This document shows, one piece after another, positions 43,964 through 53,385 of a stretch of DNA of 64,000 nucleotides; the first letter of the stretch is position 1, and each line of letters opens with the position of its first letter. The notes under the pieces were generated by a model. That model was not told the origin of the DNA. It worked only from the letters and a program-made list of their open reading frames with translations, and did not search any database. Where the stretch lies: NCBI GenBank assembly GCA_024711345.1, contig JANJTA010000032.1, forward strand, positions 124,001 to 188,000. Direction: 5' to 3'. The position numbers and the translations under genes are program-made. Origin of the DNA: Rhodanobacter sp. (lineage in GTDB: Bacteria > Pseudomonadota > Gammaproteobacteria > Xanthomonadales > Rhodanobacteraceae).

Positions 43964-45349
43964 TCAGGCTGGCGCGGTCATCGGCAGGGGGCGGCGCCAG
44001 CGCTGTCGCCAGGCGCTGCGCCAGAAGCGGGTGAACAGCATCACCGCCGCCGCCGACAGGCCGGCGATCAGGCCGATCCACATGCCGCGCGCGCCCATGC
44101 CGTGATGGAACGCCAGCCACCAGCCCACCGGCATGCCGACCATCCAGTAAGCGAACAGGGTGATCGCCATCGGCACGCGGGTGTCCTTGAGGCCGCGCAG
44201 CGCGCCGTTGGCGGCGACCTGGATGCCGTCGGAGAACTGGAACAGCCCGGCCAGCATGATCAGCTGCGCGGCCAGCGCGATCACCTTCGGCTCATGCGTG
44301 TACAGCGAGGCGATGAAGTGTGGCAGACCCAGCATCAGGGCGGCCGAGAACAGCTGGGTGAGCAGGGTCAGGCCGATCCCGCAGAAGCCGGCGTAGCGCA
44401 CGCCGCGCTCGTCGCCGCGGCCCACCGCGTTGCCCACGCGCACGGTGATCGCCATCGCCAGGCCCAGCGGGATCATGAAGAACAGCGAGGCGATGTTGAT
44501 CGCCACCTGGTGGCTGGCAATCACGTCCTCGCCCAGCGTGGCGATGATCAGCGCGGTGGCCACGAACAAGCCGGCCTCAGCCAGCAGGGTCACCGCCATC
44601 GGCGCGCCGATGTGCACCAGCGCGCCGATCCGGCGCCGGTCGGGCCACTGGAAACGGTCGAACAGGCCCAGTCCGCGATAGTTGCGCCGGAACATCACGT
44701 AGACGCCGAACGACAGCATCTCCAGCCACAGCACGATCGCGGTGGCCACGCCACAGCCGTGTGCGCCCTGCGGCGGGATGCCCAGCTTGCCGAACATCAA
44801 CACGTAGCCCAGCGGCACCAGCAACACCAGCCCGCCCAGGCTGAAGTACATCGACGGCCGGGTCAGCGACAGCCCTTCGGACAGGCCGCGCAGCGCGAAG
44901 TAGCAGGTCAGCGCCGGCGCGCCCCAGCTGATCGCCAGCAGGAAGCGCTGCACGTCGTGGCGCAGGCTCGGCGTCACCCCGATCAGTTCGATCAGCGGCC
45001 CGGCGTGGCGCACCGCGAACCACAGCAGCGCGCCCATGCCCAGCGCCAGCCACAGCGCCTGCTGGAACACCGCACCGACCTCACCGCGGCGGCCGGCGCC
45101 GTCCAGTTGGGCCACCGACGGCGGCACCGCCATCATCATGCCGATGCCGCACACGATCGCCAGCGACCAGATGCTGGCGCCCACCGCCACCGCACCGAGC
45201 ACGTGCGCGCTGACGTGGCCGGCCAGCACGGCGTCGATCACGTTGCTGCCGACCGCGGCCAGCTGCGCCGCGATCAGCGGCAGCGCGAGGCGCACGGTAG
45301 CGCGCACCTCGTGCAGCAGATGGGCGCGTTCGGGACGGAAGGCGTTCAT
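43964..45349 (-). CDS. MATE-family multidrug/Na+ antiporter
   Basis: 461 residues from the ATG at 45349, with twelve hydrophobic helices in two pseudo-repeats. LPLIAAQLAAVGSNVIDAVLAGHVSAHVLGAVAVGASIW (read in parts) and the matching VRVGNAVGRGDERGVRYAG of the second half are NorM-type signatures. It exports cationic drugs or metabolites across the inner membrane. Length is standard. Divergent from the DUF3667 gene. Confidence 0.93.
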   Translation of the reverse strand: MNAFRPERAHLLHEVRATVRLALPLIAAQLAAVGSNVIDAVLAGHVSAHVLGAVAVGASIWSLAIVCGIGMMMAVPPSVAQLDGAGRRGEVGAVFQQALWLALGMGALLWFAVRHAGPLIELIGVTPSLRHDVQRFLLAISWGAPALTCYFALRGLSEGLSLTRPSMYFSLGGLVLLVPLGYVLMFGKLGIPPQGAHGCGVATAIVLWLEMLSFGVYVMFRRNYRGLGLFDRFQWPDRRRIGALVHIGAPMAVTLLAEAGLFVATALIIATLGEDVIASHQVAINIASLFFMIPLGLAMAITVRVGNAVGRGDERGVRYAGFCGIGLTLLTQLFSAALMLGLPHFIASLYTHEPKVIALAAQLIMLAGLFQFSDGIQVAANGALRGLKDTRVPMAITLFAYWMVGMPVGWWLAFHHGMGARGMWIGLIAGLSAAAVMLFTRFWRSAWRQRWRRPLPMTAPA

Positions 45350-45456
45350 GGGCACAGCACACTCCAGGGCCGGTCATTCTACCTGAGCCATTGGTCACGG
45401 CCGGGCCGCCGCCGGCGTGTGCGAAGATCGGCCGCTGCACCGGCAAGGGAACCGCG

Positions 45457-46605
45457 ATGAGGCAACTGACCCGCTACGAAGGCCTGCACTGCGCCAACTG
45501 CGGCGCCCTCATGCAGGGCGAGTTCTGCCACGAGTGCGGACAGGCGATCCACAGCGTGCTCAAGCCGATGCGCCACATGGCCGAGGAGGCGGTGGAAACC
45601 CTGCTGCACATCGACAGCCGCATCCTGCGCACGCTGCCGGCGCTGTTCCTGAAGCCGGGCCTGCTCACCCTGGAGTACTTCGCCGGCCGCCGCATGCGCT
45701 ACATCGCGCCGTTCCGGCTGATGTTCGTGCTGTGCCTGCTGAGCTTCTTCGTGCTGCATCTGGCCACCTCGGCGGCGATCAGCCACAGCGTCGAGCAGCG
45801 CCAGCAGCAGGCGCTGCTCGACCGCGGCGACGACTTCGCGCAGGCCGCCAGCGCGGAGGAAGTGCGCAGGCTGCTGGAGCGCAAGACGAACGCGCTCGAC
45901 GCCGTGCGGACCTTCGGCAGCGACGCGATGGCCGCGCAGGCGCTCGACGTGCAGCAACGGCTGCGCTCGGCGGCAAACCGGCGGCTGGCCGAGCTGCACG
46001 CTCCGCCGCTGCCGCCGGCGGCGGCCGCCCCGATCGAGCGGAGGGCGGCCGGCACGCGGGTGCAGCCGCTGCATGTCGCGTGGCTGCCCGCTTTCGCCAA
46101 CCAGCGCTTGACCGCCGCGTTCCAGCATATCGGCGACAACCTGCATGCTTACCGGCACGGTGACGCGGCAAGCCGCGAAGCGGCCAAGGAGCGCATGGTC
46201 AACGGCGTCTTCAGCAAGCTGCCGGGCGCCATGCTGGTGCTGGTGCCGATCTACGCGCTGCTGCTGAAGCTGTTCTACGTGTTCAAGCGGCGGATCTACA
46301 TGGAACACCTGATCGTGGTGCTGCACAGCCACGCCTTCCTGTTCCTGTGGCTGCTGCTGTGCACGCTGCTGAGCCTGCTGGCCGGCTGGCTGGAACCGCA
46401 TGCGCCGTGGACCACCACCCCGTTGAACTGGCTGGAACGGCTGCTGGTGCTGTGGGCGCCGCTGTACCTGCTGCTGATGCAGAAGCGGGTCTACCGGCAG
46501 GGCTGGCCGATGACCCTACTGAAATTCTGGTTCATCGGCTGGTGCTACTTCTGGCTGCTGGTGCTCGTGCTGATGGTCGCGGCCGCGCTTGGCATGGCTG
46601 GCTGA
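45457..46605 (+). CDS. DUF3667 membrane protein with zinc ribbon
   Basis: 382 residues from the ATG at 45457; AAGGGA lies upstream. The N-terminus has CANCG...CHECG (Cys ~12, 15, 24, 27), a four-Cys zinc ribbon. Then DSRILRTLPALFLKPGLLTLEYFAGRR leads into the first transmembrane helix, a periplasmic loop of ~150 residues, and four C-terminal helices. This matches DUF3667, widespread and uncharacterised. Confidence 0.88.
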   Translation: MRQLTRYEGLHCANCGALMQGEFCHECGQAIHSVLKPMRHMAEEAVETLLHIDSRILRTLPALFLKPGLLTLEYFAGRRMRYIAPFRLMFVLCLLSFFVLHLATSAAISHSVEQRQQQALLDRGDDFAQAASAEEVRRLLERKTNALDAVRTFGSDAMAAQALDVQQRLRSAANRRLAELHAPPLPPAAAAPIERRAAGTRVQPLHVAWLPAFANQRLTAAFQHIGDNLHAYRHGDAASREAAKERMVNGVFSKLPGAMLVLVPIYALLLKLFYVFKRRIYMEHLIVVLHSHAFLFLWLLLCTLLSLLAGWLEPHAPWTTTPLNWLERLLVLWAPLYLLLMQKRVYRQGWPMTLLKFWFIGWCYFWLLVLVLMVAAALGMAG

Positions 46606-46990
46606 GGCCACGACGCGGCGGTTTTGCACAGCGTCACCGGCCTGTCAAGGCAAGCGCCGACGTCTTGTCAATTGTGTGAACTGCAACTTACCGACATTTG
46701 CAGGCCATTGAACGCAAAGACCTTTTTTTCGTGACCAAAACCTCGTCAGAGTGTCGCCGAAGGCGTCACGGTGCGCTTTGAGGCGCCCCCTACCCCCAAC
46801 ATCCACAGACTTATCCACAACGTTTGTGGATAAGCGCAAAAATCTCCGGACGTTAGCCACTTACCCACGACTCCTCGACACCCGAGCAGCAAGTCCGCGC
46901 AAGTCGACCGTGGCGGTTCACCTGCCCCGGCAGCCATCGAACGCGGGCGCTCGCAGGCGGCGGTTACACTGGCCCGCCACGAGGTCGCCC
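46606..46990 (+). promoter_or_regulatory. 385-bp intergenic region upstream of priA with DnaA boxes
   Basis: No supported gene. It contains a perfect inverted pair of DnaA boxes (separate entry), poorer matches at 46799-46807 and 46861-46869, an A+T-enriched stretch around 46665-46740 with a T7 run, and a possible -10 (TTACACT) near 46963. Other boundaries are unclear. Confidence 0.55.
46811..46833. promoter_or_regulatory. inverted pair of consensus DnaA boxes
   Basis: TTATCCACA at 46811-46819 and TGTGGATAA at 46825-46833, both exact matches to the DnaA-ATP high-affinity box, facing each other across five bases. They lie ~160 bp before the priA start, suggesting DnaA control of priA or a DnaA-titration site. 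Confidence 0.7.
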
Positions 46991-49165
46991 ATGCCCGCCG
47001 TTCTTCGCGTCGCCCTGCCGGTTCCCCTGCCCAGCCTGTTCGACTACCTGCCGCCAGCCAGCGGCGAAGCCAGCGTGGGCAGCCGGGTGCTGGTGCCGTT
47101 CGGTCGCCACCGGCTGGTCGGGGTGGTGGTGGCGATCGACGCCGAGGCCGCGGTGGACGACAGCCGGCTGAAACAGGCGCTGCGCCCGCTCGACGACGAA
47201 GCGCTGCTCGACGCCGAGCTGATGCAGACGCTGGCCTGGGCCGCCGACTACTGGCTGGGCGCCCCGGGCGAGGCCTACGCCAACGCCTTGCCGCTGGCCC
47301 TGCGCGAGCCGAGGCCGCTGCCGCCGATCGGCGACGAATACTGGTCGCTCACCGACGCCGGCCACCGCGCCCACGCCGCCGGCAACCGCCGCGGCGGCAG
47401 CAAGGCCTTGCTGGCCTTGCTGACTGCCGGCGCGCTGAGTGCACAGGAACTGGGCGAACGCCACCGCGGCTGGCGCGAGGTCGCGCGCCGGCTGGCCGCT
47501 GCGGGCCTGCTCGAGCGCAGCGAACGGCCGCCGCTCGAGCGCCCGCCGCCAGCTTCGCCGGCGCCGCCGCTCAATGACGAGCAGCAGCAGGCGGTGGCCG
47601 CCGTCGGCGCCAGCCTCGGCCGCTACCAGCCGTTTCTGCTCGACGGCGTCACCGGCAGCGGCAAGACCGAGGTCTACCTGGCATTGATCGAGCAGGTGCT
47701 GGCCCAGGACAAGCAGGCGCTGCTGCTGGTGCCGGAGATCGGCCTCGCCCCGCAGACCGTGCGGCGCCTGCGCGAGCGGCTGGGGGTGGGCGTCGAGGTG
47801 CTGCATTCGAACCTGTCCGAGGGCGATCGCGCGCGCGCCTGGCTGCGCGCCCGCGCCGGCAGCGCGCGGGTGATCCTGGGCACCCGCTCGGCGGTGTTCA
47901 CCCCGCTGCCGCGGGCCGGCCTGATCATCGTCGACGAGGAACACGACGCCGCCTACAAGCAGCAGGAGGGCTTCCGCTACCACGCCCGCGACCTCGCCCT
48001 GGTGCGCGCCCGCGCGCTGGGCGTGCCGGTGCTGCTGGGCTCGGGCACGCCGTCGCTGGAATCGCTGGCCAACGTCGAAGCGGGCCGCTACCGCAGCCTG
48101 CACCTGCGCGCCCGGCCCGGCGCGGTGCAGCCACCCACGGTGCAGATCGTGGACATGCGCGCGCAGCATCTGGAACACGGCCTGTCGCCGGCGCTGCTGG
48201 CGGCGGTAGCCGAGACGGTGGCGCGCGGCGAGCAGGCGCTGGTGTTCCGCAACCGCCGCGGCTACGCACCGGTGCTGCTGTGCCACGCCTGCGGCTGGCA
48301 CGCCGCCTGCCCGCGCTGCGAGCGCCCGCTGACTTTGCACGCCGGCCGGCGCCAGCTGGTCTGCCACCACTGCGACTACCGCCAGCGCGTGCCGTCGGCC
48401 TGCCCGAGCTGCGGCGCCGGCGAGCTGAAGGCGCAGGGCCAGGGCACCGAGCGGCTGGAGGAAGCGCTGCTGGCGCGGTTCCCGCAGGTGCCGGTGCTGC
48501 GCGTGGACCGCGAGACCACCCGCCGCCGCGACGCCTTTGAGGAGTTGCTGGCCACACTGCGCGACGACCAGCCGGCAATCCTGGTCGGCACCCAGATGCT
48601 GGCCAAGGGCCACGACCTGCCCAACCTCACCCTGGTCGCCATCGTCGGCGTGGACGAGGGCCTGCACAGCATCGACTTCCGCGCCGGCGAGCGGCTGGCG
48701 CAGCTGGTGGTGCAGGTGGCCGGCCGCGCCGGCCGCGCGCGCAAGCCCGGTCGCGTGCTGCTGCAGACACACCAGCCCGAACACCCGCTGCTGCGCGGCC
48801 TGCTGGCCCAGGGCTATGCCGCAGCCGCACGCGAGCTGCTGGCCGAGCGCCGGTTGATCCAGCTGCCGCCGTACAGCCATCAGGTGCTGCTGCGCGCCGA
48901 GGCGGCCCAGCGCGAGCAGGTCGAAACCTTCCTCGCCGCCGCACATGCCGCACTTCCGACCGGCGCACCGATCGAGGTCGCCGGACCGATGCCCGCGCCG
49001 ATGCCGCTGCGCGCGGGCCGCCAGCGCGGCCAGCTGTTGCTGGAATCGACCAGCCGGCAGGCGCTGCACGCGATGCTGCGGCCATGGCAGCTGGCGCTGG
49101 CCGCGCTGCCTTCGGCACGCAAGCTGCGCTGGTCGCTGGACGTCGACCCGATCGACTTGTACTGA
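46991..49165 (+). CDS. priA: primosomal protein N', replication-restart helicase
   Basis: 724 residues from the ATG at 46991 (E. coli 732). It reloads the replisome at stalled forks. Residues 1-110 form the 3'-DNA-binding domain (VALPVPLPSLFDYLPP). Walker A GVTGSGKT is at ~219-226, DEEH at ~315-318 and GSGTPSLES at ~350. Eight cysteines at ~431-475 (CHACG...CPRC...CHHC...CPSC) bind two zincs. The helicase C motifs GTQMLAKGHDLPN and QVAGRAGRA follow. All intact. Confidence 0.97.
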   Translation: MPAVLRVALPVPLPSLFDYLPPASGEASVGSRVLVPFGRHRLVGVVVAIDAEAAVDDSRLKQALRPLDDEALLDAELMQTLAWAADYWLGAPGEAYANALPLALREPRPLPPIGDEYWSLTDAGHRAHAAGNRRGGSKALLALLTAGALSAQELGERHRGWREVARRLAAAGLLERSERPPLERPPPASPAPPLNDEQQQAVAAVGASLGRYQPFLLDGVTGSGKTEVYLALIEQVLAQDKQALLLVPEIGLAPQTVRRLRERLGVGVEVLHSNLSEGDRARAWLRARAGSARVILGTRSAVFTPLPRAGLIIVDEEHDAAYKQQEGFRYHARDLALVRARALGVPVLLGSGTPSLESLANVEAGRYRSLHLRARPGAVQPPTVQIVDMRAQHLEHGLSPALLAAVAETVARGEQALVFRNRRGYAPVLLCHACGWHAACPRCERPLTLHAGRRQLVCHHCDYRQRVPSACPSCGAGELKAQGQGTERLEEALLARFPQVPVLRVDRETTRRRDAFEELLATLRDDQPAILVGTQMLAKGHDLPNLTLVAIVGVDEGLHSIDFRAGERLAQLVVQVAGRAGRARKPGRVLLQTHQPEHPLLRGLLAQGYAAAARELLAERRLIQLPPYSHQVLLRAEAAQREQVETFLAAAHAALPTGAPIEVAGPMPAPMPLRAGRQRGQLLLESTSRQALHAMLRPWQLALAALPSARKLRWSLDVDPIDLY

Positions 49166-49172
49166 GAGGCTC

Positions 49173-49931
49173 TCAGCCGGCGCCGGGTTTCAACGCGCCC
49201 GGCTTCACCAGCCAGCGCACCGCCAGCATGCCCAGCTCGTAGAGCAGGCACATCGGCACCGCCAGCATGATCATCGAGGTGATGTCCGGCGGGGTAATGA
49301 AGGCGGCGATCGCGAACGCGCCGACGATGGCGTAGCGGCGGCTGGCGCGCAGCTTGTCCAGGTCGACGATGCCCACCGCGGCGAGGATCACCACCGCCAC
49401 CGGCACCTCGAAGCACAGCCCGAACGCGAAAAACATCAGCATCACGAAGTCGAGGTAGTGGGTGATGTCGGTCATCATCTCCACCCCCTGCGGCGTGATC
49501 GCGGTGAGGAAGCGGAACGCCGCCGGCAGCACCAGGAAATAGGCGAACGCGCAGCCCATGTAGAACAGCACCAGCGCCGCGCCGAGCAGCGGCCGCGCCA
49601 GGCGCTTCTCGTGCTTGTACAGGCCCGGGCTGACGAACGCCCACAGCTGGTACAGGATCATCGGCATGCTGATGAACAGCGCCGCGTAGAACGCCAGCTT
49701 CAGCGGCGTGATGAACGGGCTGGCCACTTCGGTGGCGATCAGGTGCGCGCCTTGGGGCAGGCGCGCCACCAGCGGCGCGGCCAACTCGGTATACAGGCGG
49801 TTGGCGAACGGCACCAGCGCCAGCAGCACCACCAGCACGGTGGCGCTGGCCTTGAGCAGACGCGAACGCAGTTCCAGCAGATGCGAGAACAGGCCCTGCT
49901 GCAGGTCGACCTCGGGCTCAGGCGTGGCCAT
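49173..49931 (-). CDS. tatC: twin-arginine translocase subunit TatC
   Basis: 252 residues from the ATG at 49931; six transmembrane helices. LFSHLLELRSRLLKA is the conserved N-terminal motif that contacts the Tat signal peptide, and LFYMGCAFAYFLVLPAAFRFL is helix 3. It overlaps the end of tatB by 14 bp, so the two are translationally coupled. Confidence 0.97.
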   Translation of the reverse strand: MATPEPEVDLQQGLFSHLLELRSRLLKASATVLVVLLALVPFANRLYTELAAPLVARLPQGAHLIATEVASPFITPLKLAFYAALFISMPMILYQLWAFVSPGLYKHEKRLARPLLGAALVLFYMGCAFAYFLVLPAAFRFLTAITPQGVEMMTDITHYLDFVMLMFFAFGLCFEVPVAVVILAAVGIVDLDKLRASRRYAIVGAFAIAAFITPPDITSMIMLAVPMCLLYELGMLAVRWLVKPGALKPGAG

Positions 49932-50361
49932 GCGGCGACTCCGGGGTGGGCGGCGCCGGCGCAGCGGCGGCGAACAGGTCGCCGGTGGCGCCATCCGGTT
50001 CCCCTTCCGCTACCGCCGACGGCTCGGCCGCGGTACCGACGGCCGCGGCGGGCGGCCCCGCCGCCGCGTTGGCGTCGCCAGCCGCCGGCGCGGCGTGCTG
50101 CATCTCGCGCACCTGCGCCAGCGTGGCGTCCAGTTCGCCCTGCGCCGCTTCCGCCTTGGCCGCCGCCTCGCGCGCGGCGCGCTTGATCTCCTCGATCTGC
50201 AGCTCGCGCTCCACCTCGGCGCGCACGTCGTCCCAGCCGCTGCGCATGCGTCGCAGCAGGGCGCCGGCGGTACGCGCGGCACCCGGCAGTTTCTCCGGGC
50301 CGAGCACGATCAGCGCAATCAGCGCGAGCAGCACCAGCTTGCCGAAGCTGATCTCGATCAT
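49918..50361 (-). CDS. tatB: twin-arginine translocase subunit TatB
   Basis: 147 residues. One N-terminal helix with the Glu (IEISFGKLVLLALIALIVLGPEKLP), an amphipathic helix, and a long Ala/Pro-rich acidic tail. It binds Tat substrates together with TatC. The gene order tatA-tatB-tatC, all minus, is the standard operon. Confidence 0.94.
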   Translation of the reverse strand: MIEISFGKLVLLALIALIVLGPEKLPGAARTAGALLRRMRSGWDDVRAEVERELQIEEIKRAAREAAAKAEAAQGELDATLAQVREMQHAAPAAGDANAAAGPPAAAVGTAAEPSAVAEGEPDGATGDLFAAAAPAPPTPESPHGHA

Positions 50362-50388
50362 CGCCGCAACCCGCCCGCCGCCCGCGGC

Positions 50389-50628
50389 TTACTTCGGGTC
50401 GCTGGAGTCGCGCTGGGCCTGCGTCGCCTTGTCAGCGGGGCTGGCCGGCGGATCGGCGCGCAGGCGCTCGGCCTCGTCCTTGCGCTTGGCCTCGTCCTCG
50501 TCGCCGTTGAGGCCTTTCTTGAAATCCCGCATGGCGTTGCCGAGGTCCGAGCCGATGTGGCGCAGCTTGCCGGTGCCGAAGATCACCACCACCACGACCA
50601 GCAGGATTATCAGATGCCAGATACTCAT
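50389..50628 (-). CDS. tatA: twin-arginine translocase subunit TatA
   Basis: 79 residues from the ATG at 50628. [30 protein letters not shown] is the TatA transmembrane helix, hinge FGTGKL and amphipathic helix; a charged tail follows. It polymerises to form the export pore. First gene of the tat operon, 27 bp before tatB. Confidence 0.95.
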   Translation of the reverse strand: MSIWHLIILLVVVVVIFGTGKLRHIGSDLGNAMRDFKKGLNGDEDEAKRKDEAERLRADPPASPADKATQAQRDSSDPK

Positions 50629-50691
50629 GAATGACCTCGAAAACGGAGTGAACCGGAAACCCATCGCGCGATGCGCGCCGGCCTTTCCGCA

Positions 50692-51381
50692 TCAGCGTGA
50701 AGTGTACTCTTCGAGCCGGTCGCGGAAGTCGACCACGGGCGCCGGCACGTTGCTGACGCCGCCCTCGAAGATGCGCCGCGGGGTGATCCCGGCGCCGTAC
50801 ACCGCAGCGTTCGCATCATAGTCGATGCGCAGCGCCGAACCGTCCAGCGCCACGCCGGCGAACAGGCCGCGGCTGCGCGAGTAGGAGTAGATCTCCGCCT
50901 TCATCTGCGCGTCGGTGGAGGCGCTGGCGGTGCGCCCGACCGGGCCGGCCGCGGCGGAGGCATCGGCGCCGAGGGTGAACTTGCCGTTGACGATCGAGTC
51001 CACCCCGCGCTGGGTGCGGAACACCAGGATCACGTCGGTCGAGGATACGCCGGCCTGGAAGCCCACGCTGCCGCCGGTCATGGTGATGAAGCTGGGGTTG
51101 GACCAGGTGCCGTTCGGGCTTTTCACCGAAATCAGGCCCTCGCCGCGGCGGCCGCCGAAGATGAAGCCGGCCTTGATCATGTCCGGGATCACCGCGATCG
51201 CCCGGGCGTTTTGCAGCAGGTCCTTCGGGATCGCCTTGTCCGGCGCCTGCATGATGTCATTGAGCACGCGCACGGCGTTGCCGGCGCGCACCAAGGGCGG
51301 ATCCTCGGCGTGCACGGCCAAGGCCGGCAGCAACAGGGCCAGGGCGGCCAGCAGCAGGCGTTGCAGCGGTGTCTTCAACAT
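50692..51381 (-). CDS. SYLF/Ysc84 lipid-binding domain protein
   Basis: 229 residues from the ATG at 51381 with a signal peptide (LLLAALALLLPALAVHAE). The mature part is an Ysc84/SYLF domain: ARAIAVIPDMIKAGFIFGGRRGEGLISVK, GGSVGFQAGVSSTDVILVFRT, GKFTLGADASAAAGPVGR and YSYSRSRGLFAGVALDGSAL. The domain binds phosphoinositide-like lipids in eukaryotes; bacterial members are periplasmic and of unknown role. It precedes tatA by 63 bp on the same strand. Confidence 0.9.
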   Translation of the reverse strand: MLKTPLQRLLLAALALLLPALAVHAEDPPLVRAGNAVRVLNDIMQAPDKAIPKDLLQNARAIAVIPDMIKAGFIFGGRRGEGLISVKSPNGTWSNPSFITMTGGSVGFQAGVSSTDVILVFRTQRGVDSIVNGKFTLGADASAAAGPVGRTASASTDAQMKAEIYSYSRSRGLFAGVALDGSALRIDYDANAAVYGAGITPRRIFEGGVSNVPAPVVDFRDRLEEYTSR

Positions 51382-51478
51382 GGGGGCAGCTCCACTCGGG
51401 TTCGGGGGAAGGCCTGGCGCCACGTGGTGCGCCGGGCTTGTGGCAGACTGCACGGTTCCAGCAGCCACGACTGTCACG

Positions 51479-52534
51479 ATGCCACGCAGCAACCACTATA
51501 CCGGCGTTGCCGACGATTCCGACGCGCCGGCCGCGCCGGCCGTTCAGGCAGCCGTGCTGCTGGTCAACCTGGGCACGCCGACCGCGCCGACCGCCAGCGC
51601 GGTGCGGCCCTATCTGGCCGAATTCCTCGGCGATCCGCGGGTGATCGACTACCCGCGCTGGCTGTGGTGGCTGATCCTGCACGGGGTGATCCTGCGCGTG
51701 CGGCCGAAGCGTTCGGCACACGCCTACGCGCGGATCTGGGATGAACGCGGCTCGCCGCTGCGCTACGGCAGCGAGGCCTTGGCGGCCAAGCTGCATGCCG
51801 AACTGGACCGGCAGCAGCCCGGCACGCTGCGGGTGGCGCTGGCGATGCGCTACGGCGAACCGTCGGTGGCATCGACGATCGAACGGCTGCAGCGCGAGGG
51901 CGTGCGCCGGTTGCTGGTGCTGCCGCTGTACCCGCAGTACTCGGCCACCTCCACCGGCTCGGTGATCGACGCGGTGGCCGACGCCTGCAAGCAGCTGCGC
52001 TGGCCGCCGGAGCTGCGGATCATCAACGACTACCACGCCGACCCCGGCCACATCGCGGCGCTGGCGAACAACCTCGAGCGCTGGTGGGCGGCGCACGGTC
52101 GCGGCGAGAAGCTGCTGCTGTCGTTCCACGGCATTCCCGAACGCTACGCGCGGCTCGGCGACCCCTACGCGGAACAATGCCGGCGCACCGCGCAACTGCT
52201 GCGCGAGCGGCTGCGGCTGGGCGAGGACGAGCTGATCGTCAGCTTCCAGTCGCGGGTGGGCCGCGAGCGCTGGCTGCAGCCGTACACCGACGCCACCGTG
52301 CGCCAGCTGGCCGCCGACGGCGTGCGCCAGCTCGACGTGGCCTGCCCCGGCTTCGCGGTGGATTGCCTGGAGACGCTGGAAGAGATCGCGATGCAGAACC
52401 GCGACTTCTTCGTCGCCGCCGGCGGCGAGTCGCTGCGCTACATCCCCGCACTGAACGACAGCGCCGAACAGGTGGACAGCCTCGCCGCGCTGGTGCGCCG
52501 GCACCTGGGCGGCTGGCCGGAAGCGGCCGCGTGA
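51479..52534 (+). CDS. hemH: ferrochelatase
   Basis: 351 residues from the ATG at 51479. It inserts Fe(II) into protoporphyrin IX, the last step of haem synthesis. VLLVNLGTPTAPTASAVRPYLAEFLGD (in parts) opens the fold, PLYPQYSATSTG is conserved, catalytic His ~217 is in LLSFHGIPERY, and Glu ~298 in DCLETLEEI. The stop overlaps the hydrolase start by 4 bp (GTGA). Divergent from the SYLF gene. Confidence 0.95.
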   Translation: MPRSNHYTGVADDSDAPAAPAVQAAVLLVNLGTPTAPTASAVRPYLAEFLGDPRVIDYPRWLWWLILHGVILRVRPKRSAHAYARIWDERGSPLRYGSEALAAKLHAELDRQQPGTLRVALAMRYGEPSVASTIERLQREGVRRLLVLPLYPQYSATSTGSVIDAVADACKQLRWPPELRIINDYHADPGHIAALANNLERWWAAHGRGEKLLLSFHGIPERYARLGDPYAEQCRRTAQLLRERLRLGEDELIVSFQSRVGRERWLQPYTDATVRQLAADGVRQLDVACPGFAVDCLETLEEIAMQNRDFFVAAGGESLRYIPALNDSAEQVDSLAALVRRHLGGWPEAAA

Positions 52535-53385
52535 GCGATCCGCACGAGCGCCGCATCGCGCTGCCGCACCTGGAACTGGCCGCGCAGGTCTGGGGCGGCG
52601 ACGGCCGGCCGCCGCTGCTGGCGCTGCACGGCTGGCTCGACAACGCCGGCAGCTTCGCGCAGCTGGCGCCGCGGCTGGCCGCGCGCTGGCAGGTGATCGC
52701 GCTGGACCTGCCCGGCCACGGCCACTCCGGCCATCTCGCCGCCGGCGCCAGCTACCACTACCTCGACCACGTGCGGGCGGTGCTGGCTGCCGTCGACGCG
52801 CTCGGGCTGGAGCGCTATACCCTGCTCGGCCACTCGCTGGGCGCCGGCATCGCCAGCCTGGTCGCTGCGGCACAACCGGAGCGGATCGCACGCCTGCTGC
52901 TGATCGAAGGCCTCGGCCCGCTCGGCGACGACGGCACGCACACCCTGCAGCGCTTCCGCGACGCGCTGGTGCCGCCGCACGGCGCCAAGCGCAAACCGCT
53001 GCGGGTGTTCCGCGACGTCGCGCAGGCGACCAGCGCGCGCAGCATCGCCAGCAGCCTGCCCGCCGCCCAGGCGCAGCCGATCGTCGAACGCGGCCTGGTC
53101 GAAACCGACGGCGGCTGGCGCTGGCGCAGCGACCCGCGGCTGACCCGCCCCAGCGCGGTGCGCCTGGCCGAAACGCAGGTGCATGCGCTGCTGCGCGGCA
53201 TCGCCGCGCCCACCGCCGTGCTGCTGGCGCAACCGGCCACGTCCTACCTGCCCGCCGCGATGATGCAGGCGCGCGCCGCCTGCGTGACGGACATCGCCGT
53301 CACCCACATGGACGGCGGCCACCACCTGCAGCTCGAACATCCGCAAGCGGTGGCCGACTGGATCGCGGCGAAGCCATCATCGTAG
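52531..53385 (+). CDS. alpha/beta hydrolase
   Basis: 284 residues from a GTG at 52531 that overlaps the hemH stop as GTGA, so translation is coupled. HGWLDNAGSF is the oxyanion region, nucleophile Ser ~102 is in LLGHSLGAG, and the late His is in DGGHHLQLEHP. Likely an esterase; substrate unknown. Its TAG stop is formed inside the following REP element. Confidence 0.9.
   Translation: MSDPHERRIALPHLELAAQVWGGDGRPPLLALHGWLDNAGSFAQLAPRLAARWQVIALDLPGHGHSGHLAAGASYHYLDHVRAVLAAVDALGLERYTLLGHSLGAGIASLVAAAQPERIARLLLIEGLGPLGDDGTHTLQRFRDALVPPHGAKRKPLRVFRDVAQATSARSIASSLPAAQAQPIVERGLVETDGGWRWRSDPRLTRPSAVRLAETQVHALLRGIAAPTAVLLAQPATSYLPAAMMQARAACVTDIAVTHMDGGHHLQLEHPQAVADWIAAKPSS

Noticed and set aside
46645-46860. 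Minus-strand 71-codon frame before priA
   Set aside because: Runs across the DnaA boxes and has no family likeness or ribosome site; treated as chance.
46606-46990. Chromosomal replication origin
   Set aside because: Only two perfect DnaA boxes, no unwinding element I can define, and no dnaA, dnaN, rpmH or gyrB nearby.
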